From Bifidobacterium italicum (lineage in GTDB: Bacteria > Actinomycetota > Actinomycetes > Actinomycetales > Bifidobacteriaceae), in contig NZ_MVOG01000003.1 of the NCBI RefSeq assembly GCF_002286915.1, forward strand, positions 48,362-112,361: a stretch of 64,000 bases of DNA. The letters run 5' to 3'. This document shows positions 16,900-26,834 of the stretch, piece by piece (positions within the stretch are counted from its first letter, which is position 1; every line of letters starts with the position of its first letter). The notes beneath the pieces are model-generated. The model worked only from the letters and a program-made list of their open reading frames with translations. It was not told the DNA's origin and did not search any database. The position numbers were made by a program, and so were the translations under genes.

Positions 16900-16925
16900 C
16901 GCGAGCCTGCCCGAGTGCATGTGCC

Positions 16926-16949
16926 CGCGCGCATCCGCATATGCGCGCG
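16926..16949 (-). terminator. Probable terminator after the purine permease
   Basis: A 9-bp stem CGCGCGCAT/ATGCGCGCG with a 6-nt loop lies 28 bp downstream of the permease stop codon. There is no T-run, so the call is tentative. Confidence 0.45.
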
Positions 16950-16977
16950 ACCGGATCACAGCTTCGCAGTCATCGCG

Positions 16978-18372
16978 CTACAGGATCGCCATGCATGCGA
17001 AGTCGAGGATGAACAGCGCGGAGACGATCCAGACGATCGGATGGACCTCGGCCGCCTTCTTCTTGCAGACCTTGACGATGCAGTAGGTGATGAAGCCCGC
17101 GGCGATGCCGTAGGAGATCGAATACGCGAAGGCCATGAACACCGACGCGAAGAACGCCGGGATCGCCTCGGAGATGTCGTCCCAGCGCACTTCCTTGAGG
17201 GAGGCGGCCATCATGCAGCCGACGATGACGAGGACGCCCGCCGTCGCGGCGCTCGGCACGGCCGAGATGACCGGCGCGAAGAAGATCGACAGCGCGAAGC
17301 AGCAGGCGACGACGACCGAGGTCAGGCCGGTGCGGCCGCCCGCGGCGATGCCGGCCGAGGATTCGACGTAGGTCGTCGTGTTCGAGGTGCCGAAGATCGA
17401 GCCGATCGACGTCGCGATCGAGTCGGCGAACAGCGCCTTGTCCATCTTCGACGAGAAGCCGTGTCCATTCTCGAGCGACTCCTCGTCGGCCTTCGAGAAG
17501 ATGCCGGTGCGGCGGCCGGTGCCGATGAAGGTGCCGAGCGTGTCGAAGGTGTCCGACATCGAGAACGCGAAGATCGTCACGAGGACGAGCGGCAGCTTCG
17601 CCGGGTCGGCGAACAATGTGCCGAAGCCCTCATGGGAGAACAGCGCGCCGAAGGTCTGCGGCAGCTGTCCGAAGGCGTCGCCGATCGAGATGCTGTTGTT
17701 CATCGTCGTCAGGCCCATCGGGATGCCGATGACGGCGGTCAGCACGATCGCGAGCAGCATGCCGCCCTTGACCTTGAGGATCGTGAAGACGATGACGAGC
17801 AACAGGCCGATGAGGAACAGCCACAGCGTCGGCGTGTTGAGCGTGGCCATGCCCGGCACGGCGGACACGGCGCCGCCCTGGGCGGCCGCCTTCGGATCGT
17901 TCGGCGTGAAGGTGACGGCGGCCACGTTGAGCAGGCCGACGTAGGCGACGAAGAGGCCGATGCCGCCGCCGATCGCGTGCTGCAGCGACTCGGGGATCGC
18001 CTTGATGATCATCTTGCGCACCTTGGTGACGGTGATCAGGATGTTGATCAGACCGCACAGGAAGACCATGCACAGCGCCTGCTGCCAGGTGAAGCCGAGG
18101 CCGAAGCACACGGTGTAGGTGAAGAACGCGTTGAGGCCCATGCCCGGCGCCTGCGCGTACGGGACGTTCGCGAACAGGCCCATGACGAGCGTGCCGATGA
18201 TCGCCGCGATGATCGTCGCGAGGAAGACGCCGCCCCATGGCATGCCCGTCTGCTGCAGGATCTGCGGATTGACGATGATGATGTAGGACATTGCGAAGAA
18301 CGTCGTCAGACCGGCCATGCATTCCCTGCTGACCGTCGTGCCGTTCTCCTTGAGATGGAAGAACTTCTCCAT
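16978..18372 (-). CDS. NCS2-type purine (hypoxanthine/guanine/adenine) permease, AzgA/PbuG group
   Basis: The 464-residue protein has about 12 hydrophobic segments and the signatures of AzgA-like nucleobase permeases: RECMAGLTTFFAMSYIIIVNP near the N-terminus, AQAPGMGLNAFFTYTV, and SNTTTYVESSAGIAAGGRTGLT, the NxxTTxxES-type motif of the group. It would import purine bases by proton symport across the cytoplasmic membrane. The start is the ATG at 18370-18372 (MEKFFHLKENG); the frame upstream is leader sequence. A leader hairpin lies just before the gene. It is convergent with the metal-binding lipoprotein gene. Confidence 0.9.
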   Translation of the reverse strand: MEKFFHLKENGTTVSRECMAGLTTFFAMSYIIIVNPQILQQTGMPWGGVFLATIIAAIIGTLVMGLFANVPYAQAPGMGLNAFFTYTVCFGLGFTWQQALCMVFLCGLINILITVTKVRKMIIKAIPESLQHAIGGGIGLFVAYVGLLNVAAVTFTPNDPKAAAQGGAVSAVPGMATLNTPTLWLFLIGLLLVIVFTILKVKGGMLLAIVLTAVIGIPMGLTTMNNSISIGDAFGQLPQTFGALFSHEGFGTLFADPAKLPLVLVTIFAFSMSDTFDTLGTFIGTGRRTGIFSKADEESLENGHGFSSKMDKALFADSIATSIGSIFGTSNTTTYVESSAGIAAGGRTGLTSVVVACCFALSIFFAPVISAVPSAATAGVLVIVGCMMAASLKEVRWDDISEAIPAFFASVFMAFAYSISYGIAAGFITYCIVKVCKKKAAEVHPIVWIVSALFILDFACMAIL

Positions 18373-18403
18373 GGAACACCCTGTTTTTCTTCTCGTGGAC
18401 TCT

Positions 18404-18433
18404 AGTGTGCTGTCCCGTCCCGAAAGACAGGAC
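18404..18433 (-). promoter_or_regulatory. Leader hairpin upstream of the purine permease
   Basis: An 11-bp stem, GCTGTCCTGTC with GACGGGACAGC (one G-T pair), lies about 32 bp before the start codon and is preceded by TTTTTT. It could be a translational control element. It does not match the purine riboswitch sequence core that I know. Confidence 0.4.
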
Positions 18434-18513
18434 AGCAAAAAACTAGCACGGGCATGTAAAACCGCAGTGTTACATGGCGTTCGCCGATGGAGAAACGGCG
18501 CCCGCGCGCACGC

Positions 18514-19293
18514 TCAGCCGAAACGGCCGGAGATGTAGCGTTCGGCCTCCTCGTTCTGCGGATCGTTGAACATCGTCGACGTATCGGCGAAGTACTCGAG
18601 GTGGCCCGGCTGCCCGACCGCCTTGAGATTGAAGAACGCCGTGTAGTCGGCCACACGTGCGGCCTGCTGCATGTTGTGCGTGACGATGACGATCGTGTAG
18701 TCCCGTTTGAGTTCGTTGATGAGGTCCTCGACGGCGAGCGTCGAGATCGGGTCGAGCGCCGAGCACGGCTCATCCATCAACAGGACCGACGGATGCACGG
18801 CGACGGCGCGCGCGATGCACAGGCGCTGCTGCTGGCCGCCCGACAATCCGATGCCCGGATGATCGAGGCGGTCCTTGACCTCGTTCCACAGATTGGCGCC
18901 GCGCAACGCCCACTCCACCAGATCGTCGGCGTCCGACTTCGCGATCTTCTTGTTGTTGAGCCGCACGCCGGCGAGCACGTTCTGGCGGATCGACATCGTC
19001 GGGAACGGGTTCGGCCGCTGGAACACCATGCCGACGTCACGGCGCACCGCGACCGGATCCACCCCCTTCGCATACAGATCGCGCCCTTCGAGCAGCACCT
19101 CGCCGGTCACATGCGCGCCCGGTGTGATCTCGTGCATGCGGTCGAGCGAGCGCAACACCGTCGATTTGCCGCAGCCGGACGGCCCGATGAACGCGGTCAC
19201 CTGATTCGCCGCGATGTGCAGGTTGACGTCCTCGACGGCGAGGAAGCCGCCATAGTAGACGTTGAGATGATTGACATCGATTTGCTGTCCCAT
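18514..19293 (-). CDS. pstB: Phosphate ABC transporter ATP-binding protein, copy 1
   Basis: PstB powers high-affinity phosphate import through PstCA. The 259-residue ATPase has Walker [10 protein letters not shown], signature LSGGQQQRL, Walker [13 protein letters not shown] and the switch His in VTHNM. It is the last gene of the downstream pstSCAB cluster, 18 bp after pstA. It differs from the second copy (22819-23598) at only 14 of 259 residues, about 95% identity, which indicates duplication or gene conversion. Confidence 0.96.
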   Translation of the reverse strand: MGQQIDVNHLNVYYGGFLAVEDVNLHIAANQVTAFIGPSGCGKSTVLRSLDRMHEITPGAHVTGEVLLEGRDLYAKGVDPVAVRRDVGMVFQRPNPFPTMSIRQNVLAGVRLNNKKIAKSDADDLVEWALRGANLWNEVKDRLDHPGIGLSGGQQQRLCIARAVAVHPSVLLMDEPCSALDPISTLAVEDLINELKRDYTIVIVTHNMQQAARVADYTAFFNLKAVGQPGHLEYFADTSTMFNDPQNEEAERYISGRFG

Positions 19294-19311
19294 ATTCGGT
19301 GACGATTCCTT

Positions 19312-20313
19312 TCAGCGTTCGGTGTGGACGGCGCAGATGCGCGCGACGATCCTGCCGATGAGGTTGAGAATGAGCACGATGACGATGAGCACGAGCGCGG
19401 CCGACCAGGCGCGCTCCATCGGGATCGTCGGCACGCACATGTCGCCGGCGTTCGCCGGGCAGTTCGCACTGAGCTTCGAGTACTCCTGATAGACGTAGAC
19501 CGGCAGCGTCGTCATCTGCCCGGAGAAGAGATTGACGTTCGTCGTGACGACGTAGCCGGCCGTCATCAGCAGCGGCGCCGTCTCGCCGATGACGCGCGCG
19601 ATCGCGAGGATCGAGCCGGAGACGATGCCCGGCAGCGCCGTGCGCAATACGACCTTCGTGATCGTGCGCTGCTTCGTGACGCCCAGCGCGAGCGACGCCT
19701 CACGCAGCGCGTCCGGGACGACCTTGAGCATCTCCTCCGAGGATTTGCACACGGTCGGGATCATCAGCAGCGCCAACGCGACCGAACCCTCGAGGCCGTT
19801 GAAGGTGCCCGGACCGAAGATCATCGAGAACAGCGACAATGCGAACAGGCCGGCGACGATCGACGGGATGCCGCTCATGACGTCGACGAGCAGGCGGATC
19901 GTCTTCGCCAATGCGTTGTCTCGCGCGTATTCGATCAGGTGGACGGCGCACATGACGCCGATCGGGATCGAGATCGCCATCGCGCCGAAGGTGATTTCCA
20001 ACGTGCCGACGATCGCGTGCAGGACGCCGCCGTATCCGCCGGCGGCAGTCGGGTTGCCGCCGATGACGCCGGTCATGTTATGGGTCAGGAACCCCAGGTC
20101 GAGCCGGCCGATGCCGTGCGTGAGCGTCGTCCACAGCACCGAGGCGAGCGGGATCAGTGCGACGGCGAAGGCAGCCGTGAACAACGCGCGCATCAGCCGG
20201 TCCTTGCGCCGGCGCGCGTTGGCCGTCGAGCGCGACGGGCGGAAATGGTCGAGGTCGAGGTCGGCGAGCATCCGCTGCGCGTCCATCGGCGGATTGCATT
20301 CGAGTGTCGTCAT
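19312..20313 (-). CDS. pstA: Phosphate ABC transporter permease PstA, copy 1
   Basis: A 333-residue inner membrane permease with six hydrophobic segments and the ABC permease loop (EASLALGVTKQRTITKVVLRTALPG). After a cytoplasmic N-terminal extension of about 40 residues the membrane part starts at RALFTAAFAVALIPL. The ATG overlaps the stop of pstC as ATGA (20310-20313), so translation is coupled. It partners PstC in the phosphate channel. Confidence 0.94.
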   Translation of the reverse strand: MTTLECNPPMDAQRMLADLDLDHFRPSRSTANARRRKDRLMRALFTAAFAVALIPLASVLWTTLTHGIGRLDLGFLTHNMTGVIGGNPTAAGGYGGVLHAIVGTLEITFGAMAISIPIGVMCAVHLIEYARDNALAKTIRLLVDVMSGIPSIVAGLFALSLFSMIFGPGTFNGLEGSVALALLMIPTVCKSSEEMLKVVPDALREASLALGVTKQRTITKVVLRTALPGIVSGSILAIARVIGETAPLLMTAGYVVTTNVNLFSGQMTTLPVYVYQEYSKLSANCPANAGDMCVPTIPMERAWSAALVLIVIVLILNLIGRIVARICAVHTER

Positions 20314-21332
20314 GAGGCGGCCTTTCCGGTGAGTCTGCGGGCGGCGTAGTTGACGGCGAACGTGATCGCGAACAGCACGAGACCCGTCGCGATGAGCACG
20401 GACACGCCCAGTCCGTTCGCCTCCGGGTATTGTGCGGCGATGTTCGCGGCAATCGTCTGGCTTTGCGATGCTTGCAGCAGATGGAACGAATACTTGAGTC
20501 CCGGCGAGAGGATCATCAGCACGGCCATCGTCTCGCCGAGCGCACGACCCAGACCGAGCATCGACGCCGAGACGATGCCGGAGCGTCCGAACGGCAGGAC
20601 GGCGAGCCTGATCGTCTCCCACTGCGTCGCGCCGAGGCCGAGCGCGGCCTCCTCGAGCAGTTTCGGCGTCTGCAGGAAGATGTCCCGCGTCATTGACGTG
20701 ATGATCGGCAGGATCATCACGGCCAGGACGAGCGCGACCGTCGCCACGGTGCGCGATGGGTTCGCGGCGGGGCCGGCGAACAGCGGAATCCAGCCGAAGT
20801 GCCCGGCGATCCAATTCCAGAACGGGTAGATCGCCGGCACGAGCACGAGGCCGCCCCACAGACCGTAGACGACCGACGGGATCGCGGCGAGCAGGTCGAT
20901 GATCGTGTTGAGCGCGCCGACCAACCGCCGCGGCGCATATTGGGAGATGAAGACGGCGATGCCGAGCGAGACGAAGAACGCCAGCGCGAGCGCGAGCGCG
21001 GCCACGAGCACCGAGCCGAACAGCAGCGGCGGCACGTACCCCCAGAGCGAGGCGAATCGTCCGCCGGTGAAGCTGGAGACGACGGCGTCGACGGCGTCGG
21101 GCGGACCGCCTACCGCGGGCCATGCCCGCAGCAGCAGGAAGACGGCGACGGCTGCGAGCACGGCGAGGATGAGCAGGCCGCTGCCGTAGGCGAGGCCGGC
21201 GAAGATGCGGTCCGCCGCGCGTCCGCGCCTCGCCTCGCCCGGATCGGTGCCCTTGGGAATCGGGGCTACGGCGACTTCGTCCACCGCGGCCCGTTGCAGA
21301 TCGTTACCGGGCATCGGCATGGGTCCCGTCAC
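20310..21332 (-). CDS. pstC: Phosphate ABC transporter permease PstC, copy 1
   Basis: A 340-residue permease with the PstC hallmarks LAAIPSVVYGLWG and the coupling loop EEAALGLGATQWETIRLAVLP, plus GLGRALGETMAVLMI. The GTG start abuts the pstS stop (TGA GTG); an in-frame ATG follows at residue 5, so the exact start is uncertain. Membrane protein of the Pst complex. Confidence 0.93.
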   Translation of the reverse strand: MTGPMPMPGNDLQRAAVDEVAVAPIPKGTDPGEARRGRAADRIFAGLAYGSGLLILAVLAAVAVFLLLRAWPAVGGPPDAVDAVVSSFTGGRFASLWGYVPPLLFGSVLVAALALALAFFVSLGIAVFISQYAPRRLVGALNTIIDLLAAIPSVVYGLWGGLVLVPAIYPFWNWIAGHFGWIPLFAGPAANPSRTVATVALVLAVMILPIITSMTRDIFLQTPKLLEEAALGLGATQWETIRLAVLPFGRSGIVSASMLGLGRALGETMAVLMILSPGLKYSFHLLQASQSQTIAANIAAQYPEANGLGVSVLIATGLVLFAITFAVNYAARRLTGKAAS

Positions 21333-22466
21333 TCAGTCGACCTTGATCTGATCGATCGATGCCGTGATCCTGCCGGTCAGCGTCTCCGGCAGCGGAGCGA
21401 CGCCGGCCGCGGCCTGGGCGGCCTGCTGGCCTTCCGCGCTCGTGACGTAGCCGAGCCACGCCTTCGCGAACCTCGCGTCCTGGGGGTCCTTGTAGGCCGG
21501 ACAGACGATGTCGTAGGAGACGAGCACGATCGGGTACGCGCCGGCCGCCTTCGTCGTGTGGTTGATCGTGACGACGATGCGGTTGTCGCCTTCGACGCTC
21601 GCATCGATCTGCGAATCGGCGATGACCTTCGAGCCGGCTTCGGCGGAGATCGGCGTGTAGGCGTCGCCGACCTTGACGGCGACGGTGCCGAGGCCGGCCA
21701 CCTGCGAGAAGTCGGCGTAGCCGATCGTGCCGTTCGCCTGCCTGATCGTCGAGACGACGCCGGACGTACCTTTGGCGCCCTGACCGACCTCGTTCGGCCA
21801 GTTCTCGGACAGTTCGTAGTCCCACATGTCCGGTGCGGCGTCCTTGAGATAGCTGACGAAGTTGAGCGTCGTGCCGGATTTGTCGGAGCGGTGCACGACG
21901 GTGATCGCGAGATCAGGCAGGTCGAGGTCGGGGTTCTGGGAGGCGATCCGCTCGTCATTCCAGCGGGTGATCCTGCCGGCGAAGACGTCGGCGATCGTCG
22001 CCGCGTCCATGTTGACGTGCCTGCCGGCGTCGGAGACGCCCTCGAGGTTGAAGGCGACGGCGATCGGCGAGATGTACACCGGCACGTCGAAGGCGGTGCC
22101 CGAGGCGCACACGCTCTTGGACTGCGCCACCTCGTCGTCGCTCAGCGCCTTGTCGGAGCCGGCCCAGACCGTCGATCCGGTCAGGAATGCGCTGACGCCC
22201 GCGCCGGAGCCGGAGGGGTTGTAGGCGACGGTCGCGTTCGGCGCGACGCCGCGGAACCCCTCGATCCACGCCTCGACGGCGCTCTGCTGCGATGATGCGC
22301 CGGCGCCGGCGTATTCGCCGCCCAGCGCGGCGGCGCCTGCGGCCTGCGCCGTCGATGCGCCCGACGCCGTGTTGTCGCCGCAGGCGGCGAGCGATGCCAG
22401 CAGTGCGGCGGCGCAGACGGCGGCCGTGGCGCGCATGGGGATTTGGTTGTGCATGATGGTGCTCAC
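21333..22466 (-). CDS. pstS: Phosphate-binding lipoprotein PstS, copy 1
   Basis: The 377-residue precursor has a lipobox SLAAC (Cys29) and a mature PstS fold with the phosphate-binding segments YAGAGASSQQ, NPSGSGAG and HRSDKSGTTLNF. It captures phosphate outside the membrane and delivers it to PstCA. The start is GTG at 22464-22466, with ATG codons at residues 5 and 11. A PHO box about 155 bp upstream shows this operon has its own phosphate-controlled promoter. Confidence 0.95.
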   Translation of the reverse strand: MSTIMHNQIPMRATAAVCAAALLASLAACGDNTASGASTAQAAGAAALGGEYAGAGASSQQSAVEAWIEGFRGVAPNATVAYNPSGSGAGVSAFLTGSTVWAGSDKALSDDEVAQSKSVCASGTAFDVPVYISPIAVAFNLEGVSDAGRHVNMDAATIADVFAGRITRWNDERIASQNPDLDLPDLAITVVHRSDKSGTTLNFVSYLKDAAPDMWDYELSENWPNEVGQGAKGTSGVVSTIRQANGTIGYADFSQVAGLGTVAVKVGDAYTPISAEAGSKVIADSQIDASVEGDNRIVVTINHTTKAAGAYPIVLVSYDIVCPAYKDPQDARFAKAWLGYVTSAEGQQAAQAAAGVAPLPETLTGRITASIDQIKVD

Positions 22467-22620
22467 TGTTCTCTTGATTCTCTATGCATACGATGTACGA
22501 TGATGCGTTTGCATACGCATTGCATTGTGCATTGTTCAACGGGTTCCGGGTCGATGCCCCGGTTGATTCCTCGTTGTGCTTCCAGCTTAGAACGGCGGCA
22601 GGGAGCCGCTGCGCGGTTTC

Positions 22621-22638
22621 GGTGAACACCAAGTGAAC
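22621..22638 (-). promoter_or_regulatory. PHO box upstream of pstS copy 1
   Basis: On the minus strand, GTTCACTTGGTGTTCACC has two GTTCAC units 11 bp apart, the arrangement bound by actinobacterial PhoP/RegX3. It would give induction when phosphate is scarce. Confidence 0.85.
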
Positions 22639-22715
22639 AGTCGCCCAACATTGCATGGCGGCCTCGACGGCGTACGCCGCCCGCTCGACGCCGCGCCGTT
22701 AGGAACAATAAAAAT

Positions 22716-22748
22716 GAGGTCCGCCCCACATTGCGTGGAGCGGACCTC
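22716..22748 (-). terminator. Terminator between the two pst operons
   Basis: A 14-bp stem with one mismatch (GAGGTCCGC... with ...GCGGACCTC) is followed on the minus strand by ATTTTTATTG. It ends the upstream pstSCAB copy 2 transcript. Confidence 0.85.
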
Positions 22749-22818
22749 GAAGAAAACGCGGGTGCAACGCCGCCGCTGCGTGCCGCGCAGGGTGCCGCGC
22801 GGACGACGCCGCGCCCGA

Positions 22819-23598
22819 TCAGCCGAAGCGGCCGGAGACGTAACGCTCCGCCTCCTCGTTCTGCGGGTTGTTGAACATCGTCGACGTATCGGCGAAGTAC
22901 TCGAGATGGCCCGGCTGGCCGACCGCCTTGAGATTGAAGAACGCCGTATAATCCGCCACGCGCGCCGCCTGCTGCATGTTATGCGTGACGATGACGATCG
23001 TATAGTCGCTCTTGAGCTCCTCGATGAGGTCCTCGACGGCGAGCGTCGAGATCGGGTCGAGCGCCGAGCACGGCTCATCCATCAACAGCACCTGCGGATG
23101 CACGGCGACGGCGCGCGCGATACAGAGCCGCTGCTGCTGGCCGCCCGACAGGCCGATGCCGGGATTGTCAAGGCGGTCCTTGACCTCGTTCCACAGATTC
23201 GCGCCGCGCAACGCCCACTCGACGAGATCGTCGGCGTCCGACTTCGCGATCTTGCGGTTGTTGAGCGAGACGCCGGCGAGCACGTTCTGGCGGATCGACA
23301 TCGTCGGGAACGGGTTCGGCCGCTGGAACACCATGCCGACGTCACGGCGCACCGCGACAGGGTCGACGTCCTTCGCATAGAGGTTCTTGCCTTCGAGCAG
23401 CACCTCGCCGGTCACATGCGCGCCCGGTGTGATCTCGTGCATGCGGTCGAGCGAGCGCAACACCGTCGACTTGCCGCAACCCGAAGGCCCGATGAAGGCC
23501 GTGACCTTGTTCGCCGCGATATGCAGGTTGACGTCTTCGACGGCGAGGAAATTGCCGTAGTAGATGTTGAGATGATTGACGTCGATTTGCTGTCCCAT
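22819..23598 (-). CDS. pstB: Phosphate ABC transporter ATP-binding protein, copy 2
   Basis: A 259-residue PstB with Walker [19 protein letters not shown] and [11 protein letters not shown], near-identical to copy 1. GGCAAGGAAGGAACGT precedes the ATG. It is the last gene of the first-transcribed pstSCAB cluster and is followed by a strong terminator. Confidence 0.96.
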   Translation of the reverse strand: MGQQIDVNHLNIYYGNFLAVEDVNLHIAANKVTAFIGPSGCGKSTVLRSLDRMHEITPGAHVTGEVLLEGKNLYAKDVDPVAVRRDVGMVFQRPNPFPTMSIRQNVLAGVSLNNRKIAKSDADDLVEWALRGANLWNEVKDRLDNPGIGLSGGQQQRLCIARAVAVHPQVLLMDEPCSALDPISTLAVEDLIEELKSDYTIVIVTHNMQQAARVADYTAFFNLKAVGQPGHLEYFADTSTMFNNPQNEEAERYVSGRFG

Positions 23599-23670
23599 AC
23601 GTTCCTTCCTTGACTGCCTGAACTGCCTTGCATGCGTATGCGTACGTCGTGCCGGGGCGCGCCCGCCTGC

Positions 23671-24663
23671 TCATTTCTTCTTCGGCGCGAAGACCTTCGC
23701 GACGATCCTGCCGATGAGGTTGAGAATGAGCACGATGACGATGAGCACGAGCGCGGCCGACCACGCACGTTCCATCGGGATGCCGGTGACGCAGCCGCTG
23801 CCGGCGTCCGCCGGACAGTTCGCGTGGTACTTCGAGTACTCCTGGTAGACGTAGACCGGCAGCGTCGTCATCTCCCCCGAGAACAGGTTCGCGTTCGTCG
23901 ACACGATGTAGCCGGCCGTCATCAGCAGCGGCGCCGTTTCGCCGATGACGCGCGCGATCGCGAGGATCGAGCCGGAGACGATGCCGGAAAGCGCCGTGCG
24001 CAATACGACCTTCGTGATCGTGCGCTGCTTCGTGACGCCCAGCGCGAGCGACGCCTCACGCAGGTCGTTCGGGACGATCTTGAGCATCTCCTCGGTCGTC
24101 TTGACGACGGTCGGGATCATCAGCAGCGACAGCGCGACCGAACCCTCGAAACCGCTGAGCGTGCCGGGGCCGACGAGGATCGCGAACATCGAGTAGGCGA
24201 ACAGGCCGGCGACGATCGACGGGATGCCGCTCATGACGTCGACGAGCAGATGGATCGTGCGCGCGAGCTTCGAGCCGCCGGCGTATTCGATCAGGTAGAC
24301 GGCGCACATGACGCCGATCGGGATCGAGATGACCATCGCGCCGAGCGTGATCTCCAATGTGCCGACGATCGCGTGCAGGATGCCGCCGTAGCCGCCCGAA
24401 GGCGTCTGGTTGCCGCCGATGACGTTCGTCATGTTATGGGACAGGAAATCCCAGTTGAGGCGGCGCGCGCCGTGCACGAGCGTCGTCCACAGCACCGAGA
24501 CGAGCGGGATCAGCGCGACGACGAAGGCGAGGATGATGAGCGCGCGCATCGCGACGTCCTTGCGTTTGCGCGCCGCCGTATACGAACGGGTCGGGTTGAA
24601 CTTGTCGAAATCGATGGCCGGCGCCTTGTCGGCCTTAGGCGAGGACTGCGGTTGGGCCATCAT
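23671..24663 (-). CDS. pstA: Phosphate ABC transporter permease PstA, copy 2
   Basis: A 330-residue permease closely related to copy 1 (shared EASLALGVTKQRTITKVV, YVYQEYSK and the C-terminal LNLIGRIVAKVF). The N-terminal extension before the first membrane segment differs from copy 1. The start is one of two adjacent ATG codons (24661-24663 or 24658-24660) overlapping the pstC stop. It forms the channel with PstC copy 2. Confidence 0.94.
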   Translation of the reverse strand: MMAQPQSSPKADKAPAIDFDKFNPTRSYTAARKRKDVAMRALIILAFVVALIPLVSVLWTTLVHGARRLNWDFLSHNMTNVIGGNQTPSGGYGGILHAIVGTLEITLGAMVISIPIGVMCAVYLIEYAGGSKLARTIHLLVDVMSGIPSIVAGLFAYSMFAILVGPGTLSGFEGSVALSLLMIPTVVKTTEEMLKIVPNDLREASLALGVTKQRTITKVVLRTALSGIVSGSILAIARVIGETAPLLMTAGYIVSTNANLFSGEMTTLPVYVYQEYSKYHANCPADAGSGCVTGIPMERAWSAALVLIVIVLILNLIGRIVAKVFAPKKK

Positions 24664-25643
24664 TTGCTCGCTTTCTCGGTGATGCGCCGCGCCAGCAGGT
24701 TCACGAGGAACGTGATGACGAACAGCACGAGGCCGGTGCCGATGAGTACCGAGACGCCGATGCTGTCCGCCTCCGGGTACTGGGCGGCGATGTTCGCGGC
24801 GATCGTCTGGTTCTGCGACGCCTGCAGCAGATGGAACGAATACTTGAGCCCCGGCGAGAGGATCATCAGCACGGCCATCGTCTCGCCGAGCGCACGACCC
24901 AGACCGAGCATCGACGCCGAAACGATGCCCGAACGCGCGAACGGCAGCACCGAAAGGCGGATCATCTCCCACTTCGTCGCGCCGAGGCCGAGCGCGGCCT
25001 CCTCAAGCAGTTTCGGCGTCTGCAGGAAGATGTCCCGCGTGATCGACGTGATGATCGGCAGGATCATGATCGCGAGCACGAGCGCGACCGTCGCCACCGT
25101 GCGCGGCGGGTTCGCGGCGGGGCCGGCGAACAGCGGAATCCAGCCGAGATGCTCGGCGACCCAGTTCCAGAACGGGTAGATCGCCGGCACGAGCACGAGG
25201 CCGCCCCACAGACCGTAGATGACCGACGGGATCGCGGCGAGGATGTCGACGATGTAGCTGAGCGCGGCGGCGAGGCGCTTGGGCGCGTAATGCGAGATGA
25301 ACAGCGCGATGCCGATCGAGACGAAGAACGCGATGACGAGCGCGAGCGCGGCAACGAGCACGGTGCCGAACAGCAGCGGGCCGACGTAGCCCCAGAAGTT
25401 CGTCGCGCGGCCGCCGGTGAAGTTCGCGATGACCTCGCCGTTCGTCCGCTGGTCGCCGCCGATGAGCGGCCATGCGCGGAACAGCAGGAACAGTGCGACG
25501 GCGGCGAGCACGACGAGGATCAGGATGCCGCAGGCGTAGGCGACGGCGCGGAAGACGCGGTCGGCCTTCTCGCCGCTGACCGGTTTCGTCAGCGACGACG
25601 CGGAGGATGAGGAGGGTTTCGATGCCGATGTCATGGGACTCAT
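24660..25643 (-). CDS. pstC: Phosphate ABC transporter permease PstC, copy 2
   Basis: A permease of about 327 residues with LAAIPSVIYGLWGG, EEAALGLGATKWEMIRLSVLP and GLGRALGETMAVLMI. The ATG at 25641-25643 overlaps the pstS stop as ATGA; another in-frame ATG lies three codons later (25632-25634). A Ser-rich N-terminus precedes the first membrane segment. It is translationally coupled to pstS and pstA of the same cluster. Confidence 0.93.
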   Translation of the reverse strand: MSPMTSASKPSSSSASSLTKPVSGEKADRVFRAVAYACGILILVVLAAVALFLLFRAWPLIGGDQRTNGEVIANFTGGRATNFWGYVGPLLFGTVLVAALALVIAFFVSIGIALFISHYAPKRLAAALSYIVDILAAIPSVIYGLWGGLVLVPAIYPFWNWVAEHLGWIPLFAGPAANPPRTVATVALVLAIMILPIITSITRDIFLQTPKLLEEAALGLGATKWEMIRLSVLPFARSGIVSASMLGLGRALGETMAVLMILSPGLKYSFHLLQASQNQTIAANIAAQYPEADSIGVSVLIGTGLVLFVITFLVNLLARRITEKASK

Positions 25644-26755
25644 TTCACTTCCATCGCGTCCACGGACGCGCGCACGTATGCGGCGATGTTGTCGGGCAGC
25701 GGCGCCGAGCCGGTCGCCTTCATCGCCTGATCCTGGCCCTTCGCGCTCGTGACGTAGCCGAGCCACGACTTGGCGAAGCGCGCCGTGTTCTCGTCGCGGT
25801 ATGCGGGGCAGGCGATGTCGTAGGAGACGAGCACGATCGGGTACGCGCCTTCGACGCTCGTCGTATGGTTGATGTCGAGGACGACGCGGTGTTCGCCGGG
25901 CGCCGATTCGTCGATCGTCGAATCGGCGACGGCCTTCGAGGCCGCCTCGGCCGAGATCTCGGTGTAGTCGTCGCCGACCTTGATCGCGACGGTGCCCATG
26001 CCGCCGGCCTGCGAGAAGTCGGCGTAACCGATCGTCCCGTTCGCCTGGTCGATCGTCGAGATGACGCCCGACGTGCCCTTCGCGCCCTGGCCGACGTCGT
26101 TCGGCCAGTTCTCGGACAGCTCGTACGGCCAGTCCTTCGGCGCGGCGGCCTTGACGTATTCGAGGAAGTTGAGCGTCGTGCCGGACTTGTCCGAGCGGTG
26201 CACGACGGTGATCGGCAGGTCGGGCAGCTCGAGGTCGGGGTTCTGCCTCCTGAGCGACGCGTCGTTCCAGCGCGTGATCTTGCCGTTGAAGATCCTCGCG
26301 ACCGTCGCCGCGTCCATGTTGACGTGCCTGCCGGCGTCGGAGACGCCGTGCAGGTTGAAGACGATCGCCAACGGCGAGATGTACACCGGCACGTCGAAGG
26401 CCGTGCGGCCCGCGCACACCTGCTTCGACTCCTCGACCTGCCTCTCGTCGAGCGGCTTGTCGGAGCCGGCCCAGACGGTCGCGCCGGTCAGGAAGGTGAC
26501 GACGCCGGCGCCGGAGCCGGACGGGTTGTAGGAGATCCTCGCATCCGGATTCGTCTTCTGGTAGCCGGCGATCCACGCCTCGACGGCGGTCTGCTGCGAG
26601 GATGCGCCGGCGCCGGCGAAGCTGCCCGAGACCGATGCGGCGTTCGATGCCGGGCGGTGCTCCGGATCGACGTTGTCCCCGCACGCCGCGCCGGCCGCGA
26701 CGACGATGATGCCGCACAGCGCCGCGAGCGCGCGCCGGGCAAGATTGCTACGCAT
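25640..26755 (-). CDS. pstS: Phosphate-binding lipoprotein PstS, copy 2
   Basis: The 371-residue precursor has lipobox AGAAC (Cys25) and the PstS motifs FAGAGASSQQ, NPSGSGAG and HRSDKSGTTLNF. The ATG at 26753-26755 is chosen because AAAGGACACC precedes it; a GTG lies 18 bases upstream in frame. It is the first gene after the two-component regulators and carries its own PHO box, so it is likely the main phosphate-starvation operon. Confidence 0.95.
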   Translation of the reverse strand: MRSNLARRALAALCGIIVVAAGAACGDNVDPEHRPASNAASVSGSFAGAGASSQQTAVEAWIAGYQKTNPDARISYNPSGSGAGVVTFLTGATVWAGSDKPLDERQVEESKQVCAGRTAFDVPVYISPLAIVFNLHGVSDAGRHVNMDAATVARIFNGKITRWNDASLRRQNPDLELPDLPITVVHRSDKSGTTLNFLEYVKAAAPKDWPYELSENWPNDVGQGAKGTSGVISTIDQANGTIGYADFSQAGGMGTVAIKVGDDYTEISAEAASKAVADSTIDESAPGEHRVVLDINHTTSVEGAYPIVLVSYDIACPAYRDENTARFAKSWLGYVTSAKGQDQAMKATGSAPLPDNIAAYVRASVDAMEVK

Positions 26756-26834
26756 GTGGTGTCCTTTGGTCACGGTGCCATTCTATCCAACCAATCCAGT
26801 CTAGGGGACACCGTCGATGCACCCGCGCCCGGAA

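Noticed and set aside
18404..18433. Purine riboswitch upstream of the permease
   Set aside because: The hairpin lacks the conserved purine-riboswitch core; kept only as an unassigned leader hairpin.
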